Positions 24,301 through 37,900 of a stretch of 64,000 nt of DNA are shown piece after piece. This DNA is from Thysanoteuthis rhombus (Eukaryota > Mollusca > Cephalopoda > Oegopsida > Thysanoteuthidae), in NCBI GenBank assembly GCA_963457665.1, contig OY735222.1, positions 38,196,581 through 38,260,580 of the forward strand, in the 5' to 3' direction. The first letter of the stretch is position 1. The number at the start of each line of letters is the position of its first letter. Below the pieces are notes generated by a model. It did not search any database, was not told where the DNA came from, and saw only the letters and a program-made list of their open reading frames with translations. The position numbers and the translations under genes are program-made.

Positions 24301-25561
24301 TCAGTACCAAATCTTTATTTTCTTAGCCAAATAGTTTTGTTCAGTAACAAATTTGTTCAATTATAGTCCAGGAAAATACAAAATGGCAACCCTGATTCAA
24401 TCTGGAAAGAGAGGGAAGAAAGAGAGGTGGAGGACTGAACTGAAATAATTCCAATATGGAAAACATCACAGCCACTGATTTACAATGGATGTAGATCATT
24501 AACCACAACCATAAATTTTTGTTTTTAAATGATGAAAATTCTGCTTTTGTTTTGTCTATGTAATATGTCATCAGCATTATTCATTACTCAAATGGTACAG
24601 GCTTTTTTTTTAGGTTGTCTAGTCTGTGAAACTGGTGCATCATCAACAAAATACAAAAATGTGGGGAGCATAAAGCAAGCAAAGAGGCAAATCTTGCCTG
24701 CTCTTTTAGGCACCCACTGACAGAATCATGGTAATAGACATTTTGGAAATTAGTAGTTCCTCCCTACCAAGTAGTGCTAACGAGACTTGACAAATAAGGT
24801 TAATTGGAATATCATTAGCCAGTAAGAATTTTCAAAATTAATTTTATGCACTCAGGAGAAAATACAAGAAGGGGGAGAAAAGCAACAAAACAATCTATAC
24901 ATTTTAATACTGGATTAAAAACTAAGAGAAGTTCATAAAGAAGAAAAAAAAAACAAAAAACAAAAAAAAAAAACAAGAAAAATCCAGACATCTAGACTAA
25001 ATGAAAATTACTACCTGTCCCATAATGATTGTTACATCTAGTGTATGAAAACTACATGCAAATCTGACAACTAATATGGGACAGATAGTGTTTAGGTGTT
25101 ATATTAATTGTATTGAAATTAGAGCCAACAGTATAGCATTTATGATGTAACTTCACGTTCTGAAAAGGTAATCATTAAGAATTGGTGCGGCAGCAGTTGG
25201 CCAATGGGGAATTGGCAATGTTAGGAAATTCAAATTCTGTATGCATAAACCAAGTCCACATTTTAGCACAGGCACCATCTAGTTTTTCCATCAACAATAG
25301 ATAAGTAAACTAGTTTCAGTTTAGGTAATTAAAAGATTAATTTTCTCATTTGAATAGAAAAAAAGAAAAAGAAAGTCATTAGCTTTGAATTAAAAAGAAA
25401 GAGCAAGTTCTCAGCCAATATGTCCATGATGTAATATAAACGTATACTAAGGGGAGTGCAGAAAAGTAAATTCAATACTGCAAATAAGTAGGGAAGCATT
25501 TTGTTAGTAACTTCAAGTGACAGAAAGTTGTTTATTTCAAGAGGCAGTATACTTATTTCAT

Positions 25562-25711
25562 CTAAACTGTTGACTGTCCTCGCAGCGAAAGCTCGCAGTG
25601 ATAGCCAAGTCTCATTATCACCACTCGATCATGGCTGCTGTTGTCGTAGTCATAATAGTAGTAGCACAGCCCATCTTGCATGTCGTAGTTGCCGGCGAAG
25701 TCATCATCCAT
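25562..25711 (-). other. Coding-like small open frame, unrecognised
   Basis: Open frame of 49 codons starting MDDDFAGNYDMQDG, with a YYYYDYDNSS stretch. Codons such as GCC, GGC, AAC, TAC and GAC are GC-richer than the surrounding AT-rich sequence. It lies about 2.35 kb past the FAM120 stop codon on the same strand, so it could be a small ORF in the 3' UTR, an alternative last exon, or chance. I do not recognise the product. Confidence 0.25.
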
Positions 25712-28063
25712 ACTATTTGTAAAATAACCTTTGCCAGCACAAAAACAACTGCCGTCATTGTACAAAAACAAATATGAAATGTACAAAAATAATACATTTC
25801 TCTGTATAAAATGCAGTCAAAAATAAATCAACTTCAGCCATACTTACATATAGGCTCAATTCCCTGCACATCTAGATTCCTGCTACAGCAATGAGCAAAG
25901 ATAGAGTTAAAATAAACAACAAGAGGGGCATGCCAAGACAGGTTTGCTAGATAGTGCTACAAGGGGAGGTAATCACAGCTTTACATCCAATACTTACCCA
26001 ACACAAGCATTGGATTAGCATCAAATTTAGAAATTGAGAGAGTCTGGAGGAAGATTACTTGGAGGTGGGCTCGCTTAATTTCCAAATTCAAAACTATCTC
26101 ATGCTGTGGGGTAAGTCTAAGAGATAAGAGCTCGGATAATCTCCCCTTGTAGCCCAATCTGGCAACCCTGGTCAATAGTTGCCAACAAAATTTGTAGCAA
26201 CAAGCTAACATGGAGCCATTATTTTGCTTGAGATGGACTTTTCAAAATAAAATGATAAAACAAATTTGGTCAATGAAGAAAGCAAGACACGGCAGTGTTA
26301 GCTAATTGTTTTGTGTCAACATGGCATTAAAATGAAATTAGAAATGATAATCAAATAAGAAATAAGATTTTACTTGGGGGGCTAACAGCATTATAATTGC
26401 CCCCCAGGCTAGAGAGCTCAGTCTGCTAGTTTACCCATAGCTGGGAGGAGAGAAGGGGGGGGGAGAAAGAGAGATTCATGCCTTTCCCAAGGACAGTGTG
26501 ATGTGAATGTAAACAGCCTCGTTTGGACTTAGAACTCAGCTCGCCAATTCCTTTGTCGGAACTGTTAACCAACCACACCATTCGCACATTTTAGGATGCG
26601 AAAAAAGTTTAGAATCAAGTCTAAATGCACTAAGCTACTTTATTTAATGGCATATAAGACCCCCACCCCCCAAAATAGCTCAAAAGGTCAATATAACCTT
26701 CGTTGTTCAGTCACACATTGGCCAGAACTTAAGGAGTTGAAAAAATTAGGGGATAAATGAGAATTAATCAGGGAAATGTAATTTTCCCCCCTTATTTCCC
26801 CAACTGAAATAGGGAAGGGGAGGACCTTTATATGCCGTCAAATATGGTACGTTACAAGAGTTTTTGTTTTTTTTCCCCTAAGAGGCTTACAAATATAGAA
26901 AGAAAAGAAAAAAAAAAAAAAAAAAAAAAAAGGAAAAATAAAAAAACACTTTGAAACAGATTCCAAGAAATTTTGGAGACTTCGTTATGTAGGTTTGAAA
27001 TAAGTGAATTTATTTTAGAGAAACATGATCGGATAATGTTATGAGGATGAAAATGATATTGAAGAGTTGTTAGATGGATTTTGATGTTTTCACTTCAGAT
27101 GAAGTTTTCAGTTTGACAATGTTGAAAATACAGAAATGGAGGTGGAAGCAGAAATAGGATGCATATCAGGAATAGTTATCACTAAATGTTTCATGAAAAT
27201 GCAAACATTTTTAATTTAAAATTATTCATAACTCGAGGGAGAGAGCTTTAAAAATTTTTGAAGTATTCATCAATAAAAAATTAGGTTCTTAATTTTTTGA
27301 GTTTTTAAGGAAAGAAGCATTTTGGGTTTCAATTAAGATATACATAAGCAGATTAATTATACAGCACTGTACACAAAAAGTTTTACAATTAAGTAATTTC
27401 ATACACTGGTTTCCTCAGACTTGTGTCCTCTTGATTGTTATAGTCACAATATTTCAGCTGTTGTACTTTCCCACCCTCTCCAGGTGTCCGTCGTAATCAG
27501 CAACCTTCTGGGAACCACTGAATATGACTGGAAGGTACGATGGCTGAAATTTTGTGACCATTTCAACCGAGATGAAGAGATTAGCCAGCATAAATCAGTG
27601 TATAATAATGATGATTCCTCATAGTAGGAATTCTGACAAAAATCAGGAGACTGTTTCTAGTTGAAAAATCAAAATTTCATAAGCTTGGTTTCAAAGAAAG
27701 AAACTGATGGTAGACTAATTAACGTTGCACAGTATCTGAGTCAAAAAATACCAGGACTGAAAAATGCTGTGGGCTATTTTCAGAATACTTTTTCTCTAAA
27801 AAGTAAAAAGAGACAAAAACAAAAGCAAGAACATTTCCCTTAAAGAATCTAAGATTAGCTTTGTTGCATAACAAAACTTTCTTATTAATGCAACAAAAAT
27901 CTAAAATGCAAACATGTCAAGTGAGAAGAGATGAGAAAAGGTCTCCAAAATTTCAGAGAAATTGCAGAGAGAAACAGGGAACTGGGATGGTTAAGGGAGA
28001 ATGAATTCATCAAATGTTATTGCTGTAGCAGGAATAGTGGTATAACATGCACAAAGATGAAAT

Positions 28064-28373
28064 TTAAGCCTTTGCCATGACAATGTTTTCTGTTGAAGGG
28101 CTACTGTTTGTTTGTTCCTTTTTTGTAGCTGTGGCAGAGGAGTCATGGCTGCTGCTATTGTGATTGGTGGTAGTGGTGGTGGTGGTAGTGGTAGTGGTAG
28201 TGGTGGTAGTGTTGTTGGTTGTGTTATTACTTGTTGCTGCACCACCTTTTTTATCTTTCTGGCTTATTGCACTGTTTGAATTGACTTTCTCATCAGCATT
28301 GGAGTATTTCCCATGTTTGTCATTGTCTGAGCCAGATAAAAATTGACTCACAGATACAACTGCAGATCCAGAT
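28064..28373 (-). CDS. FAM120A: FAM120 last coding exon with 15-Thr run
   Basis: Acceptor TCTCCCAG. Encodes about 102 residues to TAA at 28064: a Ser/Asn/Lys-rich tail, 15 consecutive Thr at 28166-28210, then HNSSSHDSS and ENIVMAKA. The Thr run comes from an ACC/ACT triplet repeat. The tail is poorly conserved; the frame is fixed by the upstream junction. Confidence 0.88.
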
Positions 28374-30330
28374 CTGGGAGAGAGAGAGAGGAAGAAAAAG
28401 AATTACACATGAAAAATGACTATAAAAAAAAATCCCCATTATTCAAAAACTGACAGCTTAGAACGAATGCAACTAATTAAGTCAGAAGTATATTATGGAA
28501 GCACATTCATTTAAAGTTACAACCAAATTATAATTATTAAGATGAATAGAATTTTACAGTACGATTGTAGATCTCAGAACTTGTGTGATAAAGGTTAACT
28601 TTTAAAATAAAATTAAATAAATATAGCTGAGTTTTAAAAGATCCATTGGTCATTCATTTCTATTTTGAGATTTATCACAGAAAGTGCCATTTATTGTACT
28701 GCATATGCCGGACTATAAGAAAGGTTTATATTTGGCAGAATACTGCACGCTACCACTCATCCAAGATACATATCATCCATATAAGGCTTCAATAAATGGC
28801 CTTTAAGTCATAATACCAATACAGTGTTTTTTTCAGTTTTTTTCCAAATTATATGTCCAACTGATGTACCGGAATATACAACACATATACTACTGTTTCC
28901 TTCAATGATACCCAGTTCAGATTTGTAAAAAAAAAAAAAAAGCTTTAAAAGGAAATTCATAGAATGAAAAAAAAACAAAACAAAAAAAAACAAAAAAACA
29001 AACAAAAAAACACATCATTAGAGACATACGCATAAAAATTGATCTGTGACTTACTCTCCAGTTATTTCTACTGTACAACCTCTTCCGCGGCCAATAGCAA
29101 CTGCACCAGTGCCCTTGACATTTCGAGGCTTATTTCCTGGCTTTGGACGGGCTCTTAGTGTACGCCTAGTGGCTGGCCGGAAGCCTCGGCCTCTTGGAAA
29201 ACGGGGATCATGCTGGAAAAATTAAAATATCAATAGATACAAAAACAATGACGCAAATGGGAAAGGTTAGGTAGTACACTAGCCTTCTTCCAGATTTAAT
29301 TCATAAGGGGAAAACAATTAAAAACAAAAGTGAATTTGCAATGAAATACAATTGTTCTCACTGCAAAAAAAATATTGATACGAGCCAATATTTTTTCCAG
29401 TTATATTTTTGCTCATGGAGCATAAAACTTTGAAAAATTGTAAATTATTTTTACATAATCGAAAACATCCTGCACACAGAGACTCTCACAAATCTTGTAA
29501 CAAGGGATTTCAGAGACATCATTTCTTTCCAAAAGCATAATAAAAATTTTGTGCATTTATTTGGATGGAAGGAAAATGACATGTAAACAGTAACAACTTT
29601 GCATTTTATTTCATCGCAATAAATCTTTGTTTCAAAATAATTCAAAACAAAGAAAAAGAGCTGTCTTTGTCAATAGTAATAGTATCTGAACTTTTTTTTT
29701 TTTATATCAAGGGATGCCAAAGTGGTCATTATCCTAACGGTCAATGGAACTATTTAAGGGGTTAATGCAGGGAGGGGGTCTACTGAACTTTTGGGGCCAA
29801 AAGCTGGCAAATGAAAAATGAAAATACAACTTGCTGATATACATTCCTGATTTTAATATAATTAGTTTTATTGTCTATCAATTTTACATTCTGGTTTCAA
29901 TAATGATGAACTGCCCTGTCATAATTGTATCAGTTGATATATAATTATACACTTTAGATTCCATAGGTTTTTGGCTGTTGTCCTGGTACTTTTGATAAAT
30001 TACTTATGATAGCCCTGCCTGTGGGTTGATGATCTTTAAAAAGTTTGGCCGTCCCAGTCTTGAAACATTGTCAATCAATTCTTACAAGTTTTTCTTTCAT
30101 TTCAATTTCAGTTATATCATTATGATCATTAGTAAGCAGCGTGAATTGGAAATAAAGGATAAGCCTCCATTTTCAATCCATATCACTAACTAAGGATTAT
30201 GGAATGACAGTTTAAGTAGTTACGATAAAAAGTAACTGAAATTAATAAAGAAATAATAGTAAAAAATTGATAATTGTCTATGTCATTGAATTTGCTGAAA
30301 TGCTGACCAAAATTTCATGTAAATATTTTC

Positions 30331-30367
<37 letters not shown>

Positions 30368-33300
30368 GATTTTCAAGGGGCAAGCAAAGAGATGGTCAAA
30401 ATACAGGAATCCATGGATATAACACAAATTGATATAGTTCTAAGGTGGACGCTTGCATTTCGAGGGGCGGGGTGGGTGGTTGTAGGAACACTTAAATGAA
30501 CAGGGTTCATTATCATGAGAATAATTGTACCTAGGGCTACAAGAAAATTCTAAGACAAAATTATTCTTACTCCTCCTGTCCTCATTCCTCTGCCCATGCC
30601 ATAAAGGGCTTGGGATGGTTTGCCCCGGAGAGCTCTGCCTGAAACAATACCACGTTGGACCCTGAAACAAATAAATCAACAGTTAATTGCTATAGTAGAA
30701 TGAAATATAATTTAAAAAAATGATTACAATGATGAGTTAAAGCAGAATTGAAGTGTAATTTTATTCAAGATACAAAGAAAAGATAGCAATACCTTTTTCC
30801 TGGCCCACCAACAGACATGACTTGTGGAGCCATATTGGATGCTCGACCCCGAGCAGCTCCATGAAGGTTTGGTCCCCAGCTCCCAACTACAACACCTGCA
30901 ATCTCTAACTGTCCCCCTCTAGCATCTACTGGTGAGCGCCCTGCAAGAAGAAATGTGAATAGCCATTTTTTTTCTTCTTCAAAGTGGAAAACAAGATTTG
31001 TGAAACCAATACGAAAGAAAAAAAATCTACACAAGTCATATATAATTGAAATAAATCAATTACACAAGAAATCAAATTTCATAAGAATATTGAATGCAGA
31101 ATAAAATTTCCAGCAATAAGTTCTATCATATTACACAGGAAATGTTCTATTTTCAGATTTTTTTTTCTTCATATACATCAGAGATATAATGCTAAAAGTG
31201 AAAGATTTTGGTGTGAACACTTCTTCAGTGCAAACCGTTCAGCATTATTTCAATAAGTTCAGGTCTAGAAATATGGAAACCAATAATAAGTCTCAAGAGA
31301 GGCTCAGACCAGTTTTCAATGCAGAATTATTGACAGCAGTGGCCAACGATCCATGAACAAAGGCTCAAGCCCTTCCTGGAGACTTTCAGACTTCGACAAC
31401 AACCATATCATGCATTGAGGATGGATGGAAGAATGGATTGCACATGAACTGAGAGAAATCTTCAATGAAAGTGTCAATCCTACACCCGTGAGCCAACGTC
31501 TAGGCTTAGAGACTCAGGATGTGAAGTCTAGCAACATCGGCTATATTTACAAAGCACCTCTTCCACATTTTGAACTGTATATCAGTAATAAAAAGTCTCA
31601 TGACAGGGAAGCCAAAATTTGTGATGACTAAATCAGAAGAGTTTTGTTTAGATTGTAGATAGGGTATACAATCATTATAGGGGATTGTAGGAAATGGGCT
31701 ATTGCATCAAATGGGTCAACACTACACCAAATTGAGCAATCCAGGACTATATTCTGTCACTCAACCCAGTTTTCTATAGCTGATGCTAGTTCTTGTCATT
31801 TATAGCCATAGTTGTCTTCATTTACCAAGGTTATAATAAATGGTAGCAAATCCTGTTTATCATTGCAGTACAGAGAGTCCAAGAGGTATGAACACCTTAA
31901 TGGACTGTCATGATACATTTTTTGTCTAAAGGCAAAAATTTTTAATATTTAAAAAACAATTGATTAAAATCTAAAAATTTTGTTCATAAGTTTTTCCTAG
32001 CTCTGCTATGAAGAAAAAAAGTCAAAATTTTTGTCTAAATGAACAAAAAAACAGGGTTAAGATCTGCATTTTTACATAGTTCTAGAAGAAAATATCTTTT
32101 TTTCTTTCAATTTCAGGTGCTTTCAATCCATTAGACCCTAGAACATCTGGAAATTTGTTAGGCTTTAGAAAAGAGATTTCTGCTAACTAACTAGCATTAT
32201 AGTTACATTGTAAATAGAACACTCATCATAAATCCTGGAAAATTTTTTTCTTTAGAAAGTAACAAATTTTCAGATGGTTCAAGGGTGTTTGATCGATTGA
32301 AAACATCTAAAAAGAAAATTGAATTAAAAACTTGTATAAAAGTTTCATCTGCTGATTTATCAAATAACTGTAGAATGATGGTCAGAGTCAAAATTGTGAT
32401 AAAAAATTAAAAATTAAGGTAAAAACTAGTCAAATTTAATAAAAACATTACTATATAATTGCTTTGATGTTTTTTTATTAATAGAAAGGTACTATATACC
32501 AAGACAAATATTTGACTATGTTAGATATGCACTGTATGTAACTGTTTCAACTTAACAGAGCATGGAATGGAACTTGTTGGTAACCCAAGGACTGCGTGTT
32601 ATTCAAGATGATTGATTGAAATATCTCTCAAAGATAAAGCCGACTTTTACAGGCAGCCAAAACATCTTTGAAAAGTTTTATTCAGCACCCTTGCAAAAAT
32701 TTACTGAAGAGACAACTCTGGAAACTGCAGGAAACTAGAACGATAATGGACCATATTTTGATTAAATACTTACTGTCTTCAATCTGTGGGTTACATCACC
32801 CTTCATCTTACAATTAAAAAACAAGACTGGCTACAGCAGGGTCAAAATCCACTCCAATTTTTATCCTAACTGAAGATGATTATTGAAACTTTTGTAATGT
32901 ATACATAATGAATAGATAAAAATATTTTTGAATAAATGCATTTATGAGATAAATATAAGTACATAAGCTTTTACTTACCAAGAATGCCTCTTCCTCTGCC
33001 TTTATTTGGATTTTGTCCAACCTGAGGAACATTTGAAGGAACAGGAGAGGCACCGGGCGGTCGATGACCATAATTCACATTTTGGTAGGGAGGAAATGAA
33101 TAATTGGTATAATGGCCAGCAGCTGTCAGGGGAGGTTTGGCAAATTCAACTTTTAAACCTTCCATGATTGCTTGTCGCATTCGTTCAACCTTAAGGACCT
33201 GGTCAACCTGCATAGGTGAATAAGAACATCAAAATACATTAACTTTCAAAGTTTTAAAATAGTTTGGCAACATATTTGTTCAAAGTTGTTAGTATATTAT

Positions 33301-33880
33301 ATTAATCAGGGATTCTCAAAATTTTCACTTACGACCACCTTTTGATGAGAAATTCTTTCTCAACTCAATGCTTTAAAAGCAATAGGCAGTAAGATTGTAT
33401 ATTAGTTTCAAGTCATAATCTAACCACAACTACACATAGAAACAAATATTCATACCTCACATTGATGAATTACCATAGTCTGCACATGCACCAATATTAA
33501 TTATCGGAAAAAAATGAATAAATAAAATACCAGGACAAAATATGGGAATTGTTGGTTCAAAATGACCATTGACACACACACAAAAAAAAAAACAAAAAAA
33601 AACAAAACACTTTTCTGCCGGAGAGGATGGAGTTGATAACCAATTTGGATGGTTGATCGGGTATGCTATTAGTAGAACTATGGTGATCCGATGAGGATCA
33701 GAACAATTGTCAAAATATTCATGATCCTTAATGTTTCAAATTAGATGTTCAAACAAACAAACTTGAAAAGTGAATTACTAAAAACATAAAAACTAAATTT
33801 CTATATAAAAGACTGGTGAATAGCATCAAGTCATTTCACAATAAGCATTGAAAGGAGTATATTTTTGTATAGGGATTGAA

Positions 33881-33911
<31 letters not shown>

Positions 33912-34864
33912 TAAGACAAACAAACCTACAAAATCCTCAATTAAGAAAAAGAAATTTTAAAATTTTTCTAGAAGCCCGAATAATCTTTACACAATCCTCT
34001 GAAGAATTCCTATTCCAACTCCAAGAAACCCTGATATAAATCATTCCAAAACTTTCCAATAAAAGTTCCTGAAAAGTAATTATACACAGTAAATTTTGTG
34101 ACACATTAAAATTTCAGGTTAATTTTTTCAATAAAAACTCAAAAGAATGCCTACCTGTCCATCGCACATATCTATTAATGGAGTGTTATTGTTTGCTTTC
34201 AAGAGCTTGAAGTGAAATAACTTGCCATCAAAGTAAAGCCATGGACAGCACATGGTCCATGGAATTGGAGCTCCACAGATGTCATTGGCAAAGATCGCAG
34301 TTTCAATTCCAGCCATGAATAATGAAGCAAGATGTACACCACGATTACTGATAGATGGAAGCTGAAAAGAGACAATTATGAAAGGACTTGGAAAGCAGTT
34401 CAAAATATTAGTGATACTTTTACACTAAATATAGGCATTCAATTTTTAATGAATAAAACGGACGTTTTCCTCACTTAAAAAGAAACATCTTCATCCAATC
34501 TCAGTAGCCTTCTTTTAAAAAATTATGAACAGTTGTAGAAAACCAATAGAAAAATAAGTTTTGTTTGAGATAGGATTCTTTTGTTTGCAATAGATACATT
34601 TGTTCAATGATGGGATTATGTTATATCATGAATTATAGAAACTGATAAAGCTGCCATGAAGATGTTGAGAAAAGAGATCTTACAAAAATCAATATTCCCA
34701 AAAGTTATATATCGTAAGTGCCAAATTTAAGACGTCTTTAAATAAAAAATTCATCGTTCTGATGACCAGAGGAGAAAAGAAAGAGAAAAAAACAACAACA
34801 AAAAAAAAAAAAACAAACAAAAAACAAAACACACGCACCGATGAAAAGCAACGGAATTATATAT

Positions 34865-34940
<76 letters not shown>

Positions 34941-37900
34941 TAAAAAACACCCAACTCAAAATTAACAAAACTAGAGTAATATAATAAAAACAAGCCTAGC
35001 TGCTGCATGGCAAAACGCCACACCTATTCAGTATTCAGACAGAAGATGATTACTGCGACTTTTGTATTGTATATGATAAAAAATTATAGCAATATATATT
35101 TTTTCAGTATAAATGTACCTATTGGGATGATATTAACTAGCAAATACAAAGTCAAGAGTTGTATTTTTTCATATTTTAAATATTTGTAACGAATTATTGT
35201 AGATATACAGGACATGTCAGTTTGATTCAGTTGGTACCAATCACTTAGTTGTGATTTCAAATCACAGAAGGGGAATGTTAATTTTATATATTGGTTTAGT
35301 TCAATGTGACTGGACAGAGTGGAGATTTGCCTCCCCTAAATTAAGTGGGGATTATTCTTATCGTTATAGTAGAAAAAACAAAGTTAACTCCAGACTGACT
35401 TTGACAATGATATAAAAATTTTACCTTCAAATCTTGCATAATCTGAATGTCATGAAGAAGAGGAGACACTGCCATGGCTAAGAATGCATCTAATTCTTGC
35501 CTCTGAAGGATTCGGCTAGTTTGGAGAATATACCTGTAAGGATGAAAAATACATGACCAATCGTACAGGTGACAATTATCAACAGTGTACAAATAAACAA
35601 TTTTGCAATATAAAGTGTGTGTGTTAGGGGGAAGGAGCAAACAATTGCCAAAACCGATATTATTTAAAGGGTAATTCAAAAGAAGAGTCCAGCCGTAACC
35701 CAACAATACTTTAATGGCCTCATATTACTTTGAATGATCTTACATGCATATTAACCAACCATTTCTTAGTAAATGACTTCTTGTTAATTTTCTCTACCTT
35801 TTTATGGAATCTGCACATTCCTCTCGTGGGGGATATATATTTTAAAATAGATGCTTCTTAAATCAAGAAACTTAGTGCAATCAGATGTAACCGGTATGAA
35901 CTCTTGATTTTTAACCCATTTGCAAATAAATAAATAACATAGGCTACTATTTCTTTGCATTTGCTAGTCATCACATTGGACAAATTAAAGAAGAAAAAAA
36001 AAAGTAACAGACAGTGGAACACGTTGCTAATTATAATAAGGATTAAATATTACATAATTTCAATTATAATGGAAAATAGCGAAACCAAGGTCATCCCTAG
36101 CTAATCTGTACTAAAAGAAAAAAGGATTTGTATTTGCAAAGGTCAATATTGTAGCCATAATCAAAAGGAATAAAATTAAGAATAAAGCTGATGGGTACCT
36201 GTGAACACAACACATAAGGAGGAGGTGTTGTGGAACGTAGCTTGTGTTTAACATGAGAGGAGTGTCACTTTTTAGACAAGTCAGGAATGCTCTCAGACGC
36301 CGATTTTTATCATCAGCTTGTTGTCCTAACCAAAGACGTTCAATACTTGGAGTCTTCCAGTCAACTGGGCGGGCCATTACTACTTCACAATGTGCTCCAG
36401 AAACACCTTTTCGAATCACCCATTCTTTTACACCAACTTCAAAAGATTTGTCACCTACCAAGAAAAGGAAAAATAAAAGTGAAACCTCCAATAGAAATGA
36501 TTGAAAATGAAATAAAAATGGATTTGCCAAAACTGAATGTTAAATAGAAAAAAGTTTAACCTGTACATATATAAGTACATTTTTTAAAGCAAGTGCTGTG
36601 CCGGGGTTTTGCTCATAAATTGACAAAAATAGAAAGCGATCATTGCAGGTTTAAAATATTAGTTTATTTGTATGAAAATAAAACTAAGTAGAATAGACTA
36701 TATAGTAAAGTCAATATATACTCAAATGTGTTAATTCCAATGAGTATAAAAGATCTTAAAACATGAATATACACACAATGCCATTTTCAGTACATTCAAA
36801 TCTACTCTCACCGTTTTGCATTTTGTAAACATTTTACACTTTCTAGTGGGGGTTTTGTTTTTTTACCAGATGGAGAAATTGCTGAGGTGAAATGTCTGTT
36901 AGATGTAGGGGGTTATCCTCAGACGGTCAACCTTCTGTGGAATAAGCTTAATGGATACAGTTCTCTTCAACTTTCGAATTTATGGATTCAAAAGTCAAGG
37001 TGGACATATTTAGAAACAAAAACAAAAAAACGTTTAAAACAGAAGCATTGTACATGGAAAAATACTAATAAAAAATGCATTATCTTGTCCATGGTACAGG
37101 ACTGACAATTTCCCAAGTTTTCTCATGGGGGCAGCAAACTGGTTAAACCCCGAAAAACGCAATTTGAGTATTTTCCTCCAATATTTCGCCATATCTCAAA
37201 CTAATAAAGGATTCAAGTACAATTTTTGAAAGACAAAATGAGGCAGGTTAGAGCAAAATATCTAATTTATTGGAATAGAATCTCACCTTTTTCTTTGTTC
37301 TGATTTTCATGGATTATTTTCAATTTGTTCAAATTGAAAAGTACTGAGTAGAGAGTCTGTCTAACAGGTCGGTACAGTTCAACATATGAGGGCAAATCTC
37401 TGGTCACATCATCTTCTAGACAGATTTCTAACTTAACTTCACCCTGAAAAATAGTCACATAGAAAATAAAAAAGTATTCAACAGTAGCCAAGAATCGTAG
37501 TAGTTGAAAATTTGACTTGTTATAGGAAACTGTTTCATCTATTATAGTACACCACGTATTTGTATATTTACTTGTAGTCTGTATCACTCCAACTCAGTCT
37601 TACTAAAAGGGACGTAACCGGCTCATTGATAATATAGAAGAGTTGCGTCCCTTGCATATTTTTTTTTCAATAATATCCGTGCTCTGTTCATTTCTTCCAC
37701 TGCAACAATTCTGTATCTACAAATGGATAAATGATCCGACAGAATTATTAAAAATTCATTATATTATATTGAAACTTATTTGAAATGATCTCTCGTCATT
37801 ACACAGTTAATATATCACTTGGCCTAGACAACATAAATAGAATAAACAATTAAAGAAAATGGGGTAGCTGCAGGAATTGAACCTGCAACTGATAGGGTAG

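Larger units (their letters stand above)
20847..28063 (-). other. Region 3' of FAM120 (long 3' UTR and/or intergenic)
   Basis: No recognisable protein exon. Contains a hAT-type MITE (21163-21397), poly-A tracts (21681-21701, 22413-22437, 26909-26931), a GA run (22963-22981), a repeat with core acaatatttcagctg (about 27415-27490) and a coding-like GC-richer island on the minus strand (25562-25711). How much is transcribed 3' UTR is unknown. Confidence 0.5.
30941..32978 (-). other. FAM120A: FAM120 intron 13
   Basis: Holds a mariner relic (about 31205-31600) and the head part of a composite SINE-like repeat (32820-32965). Confidence 0.75.
34362..35424 (-). other. FAM120A: FAM120 intron 11
   Basis: Carries the TA/CA microsatellite (34857-34940) and a nearly full composite C1 repeat (34992-35405) that ends about 20 bases from the exon 11 donor. 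Confidence 0.75.

Noticed and set aside
28164..28346. + strand poly-Val open frame
   Set aside because: Antisense reading of the ACC/ACT Thr repeat in the last FAM120 exon.
34738..35023. Open frames rich in Tyr-Ile and Cys-Val
   Set aside because: Translation of the TA/CA microsatellite.
36244..36547. Two + strand open frames of 86 codons
   Set aside because: Shadows of FAM120 exon 10 on the opposite strand.
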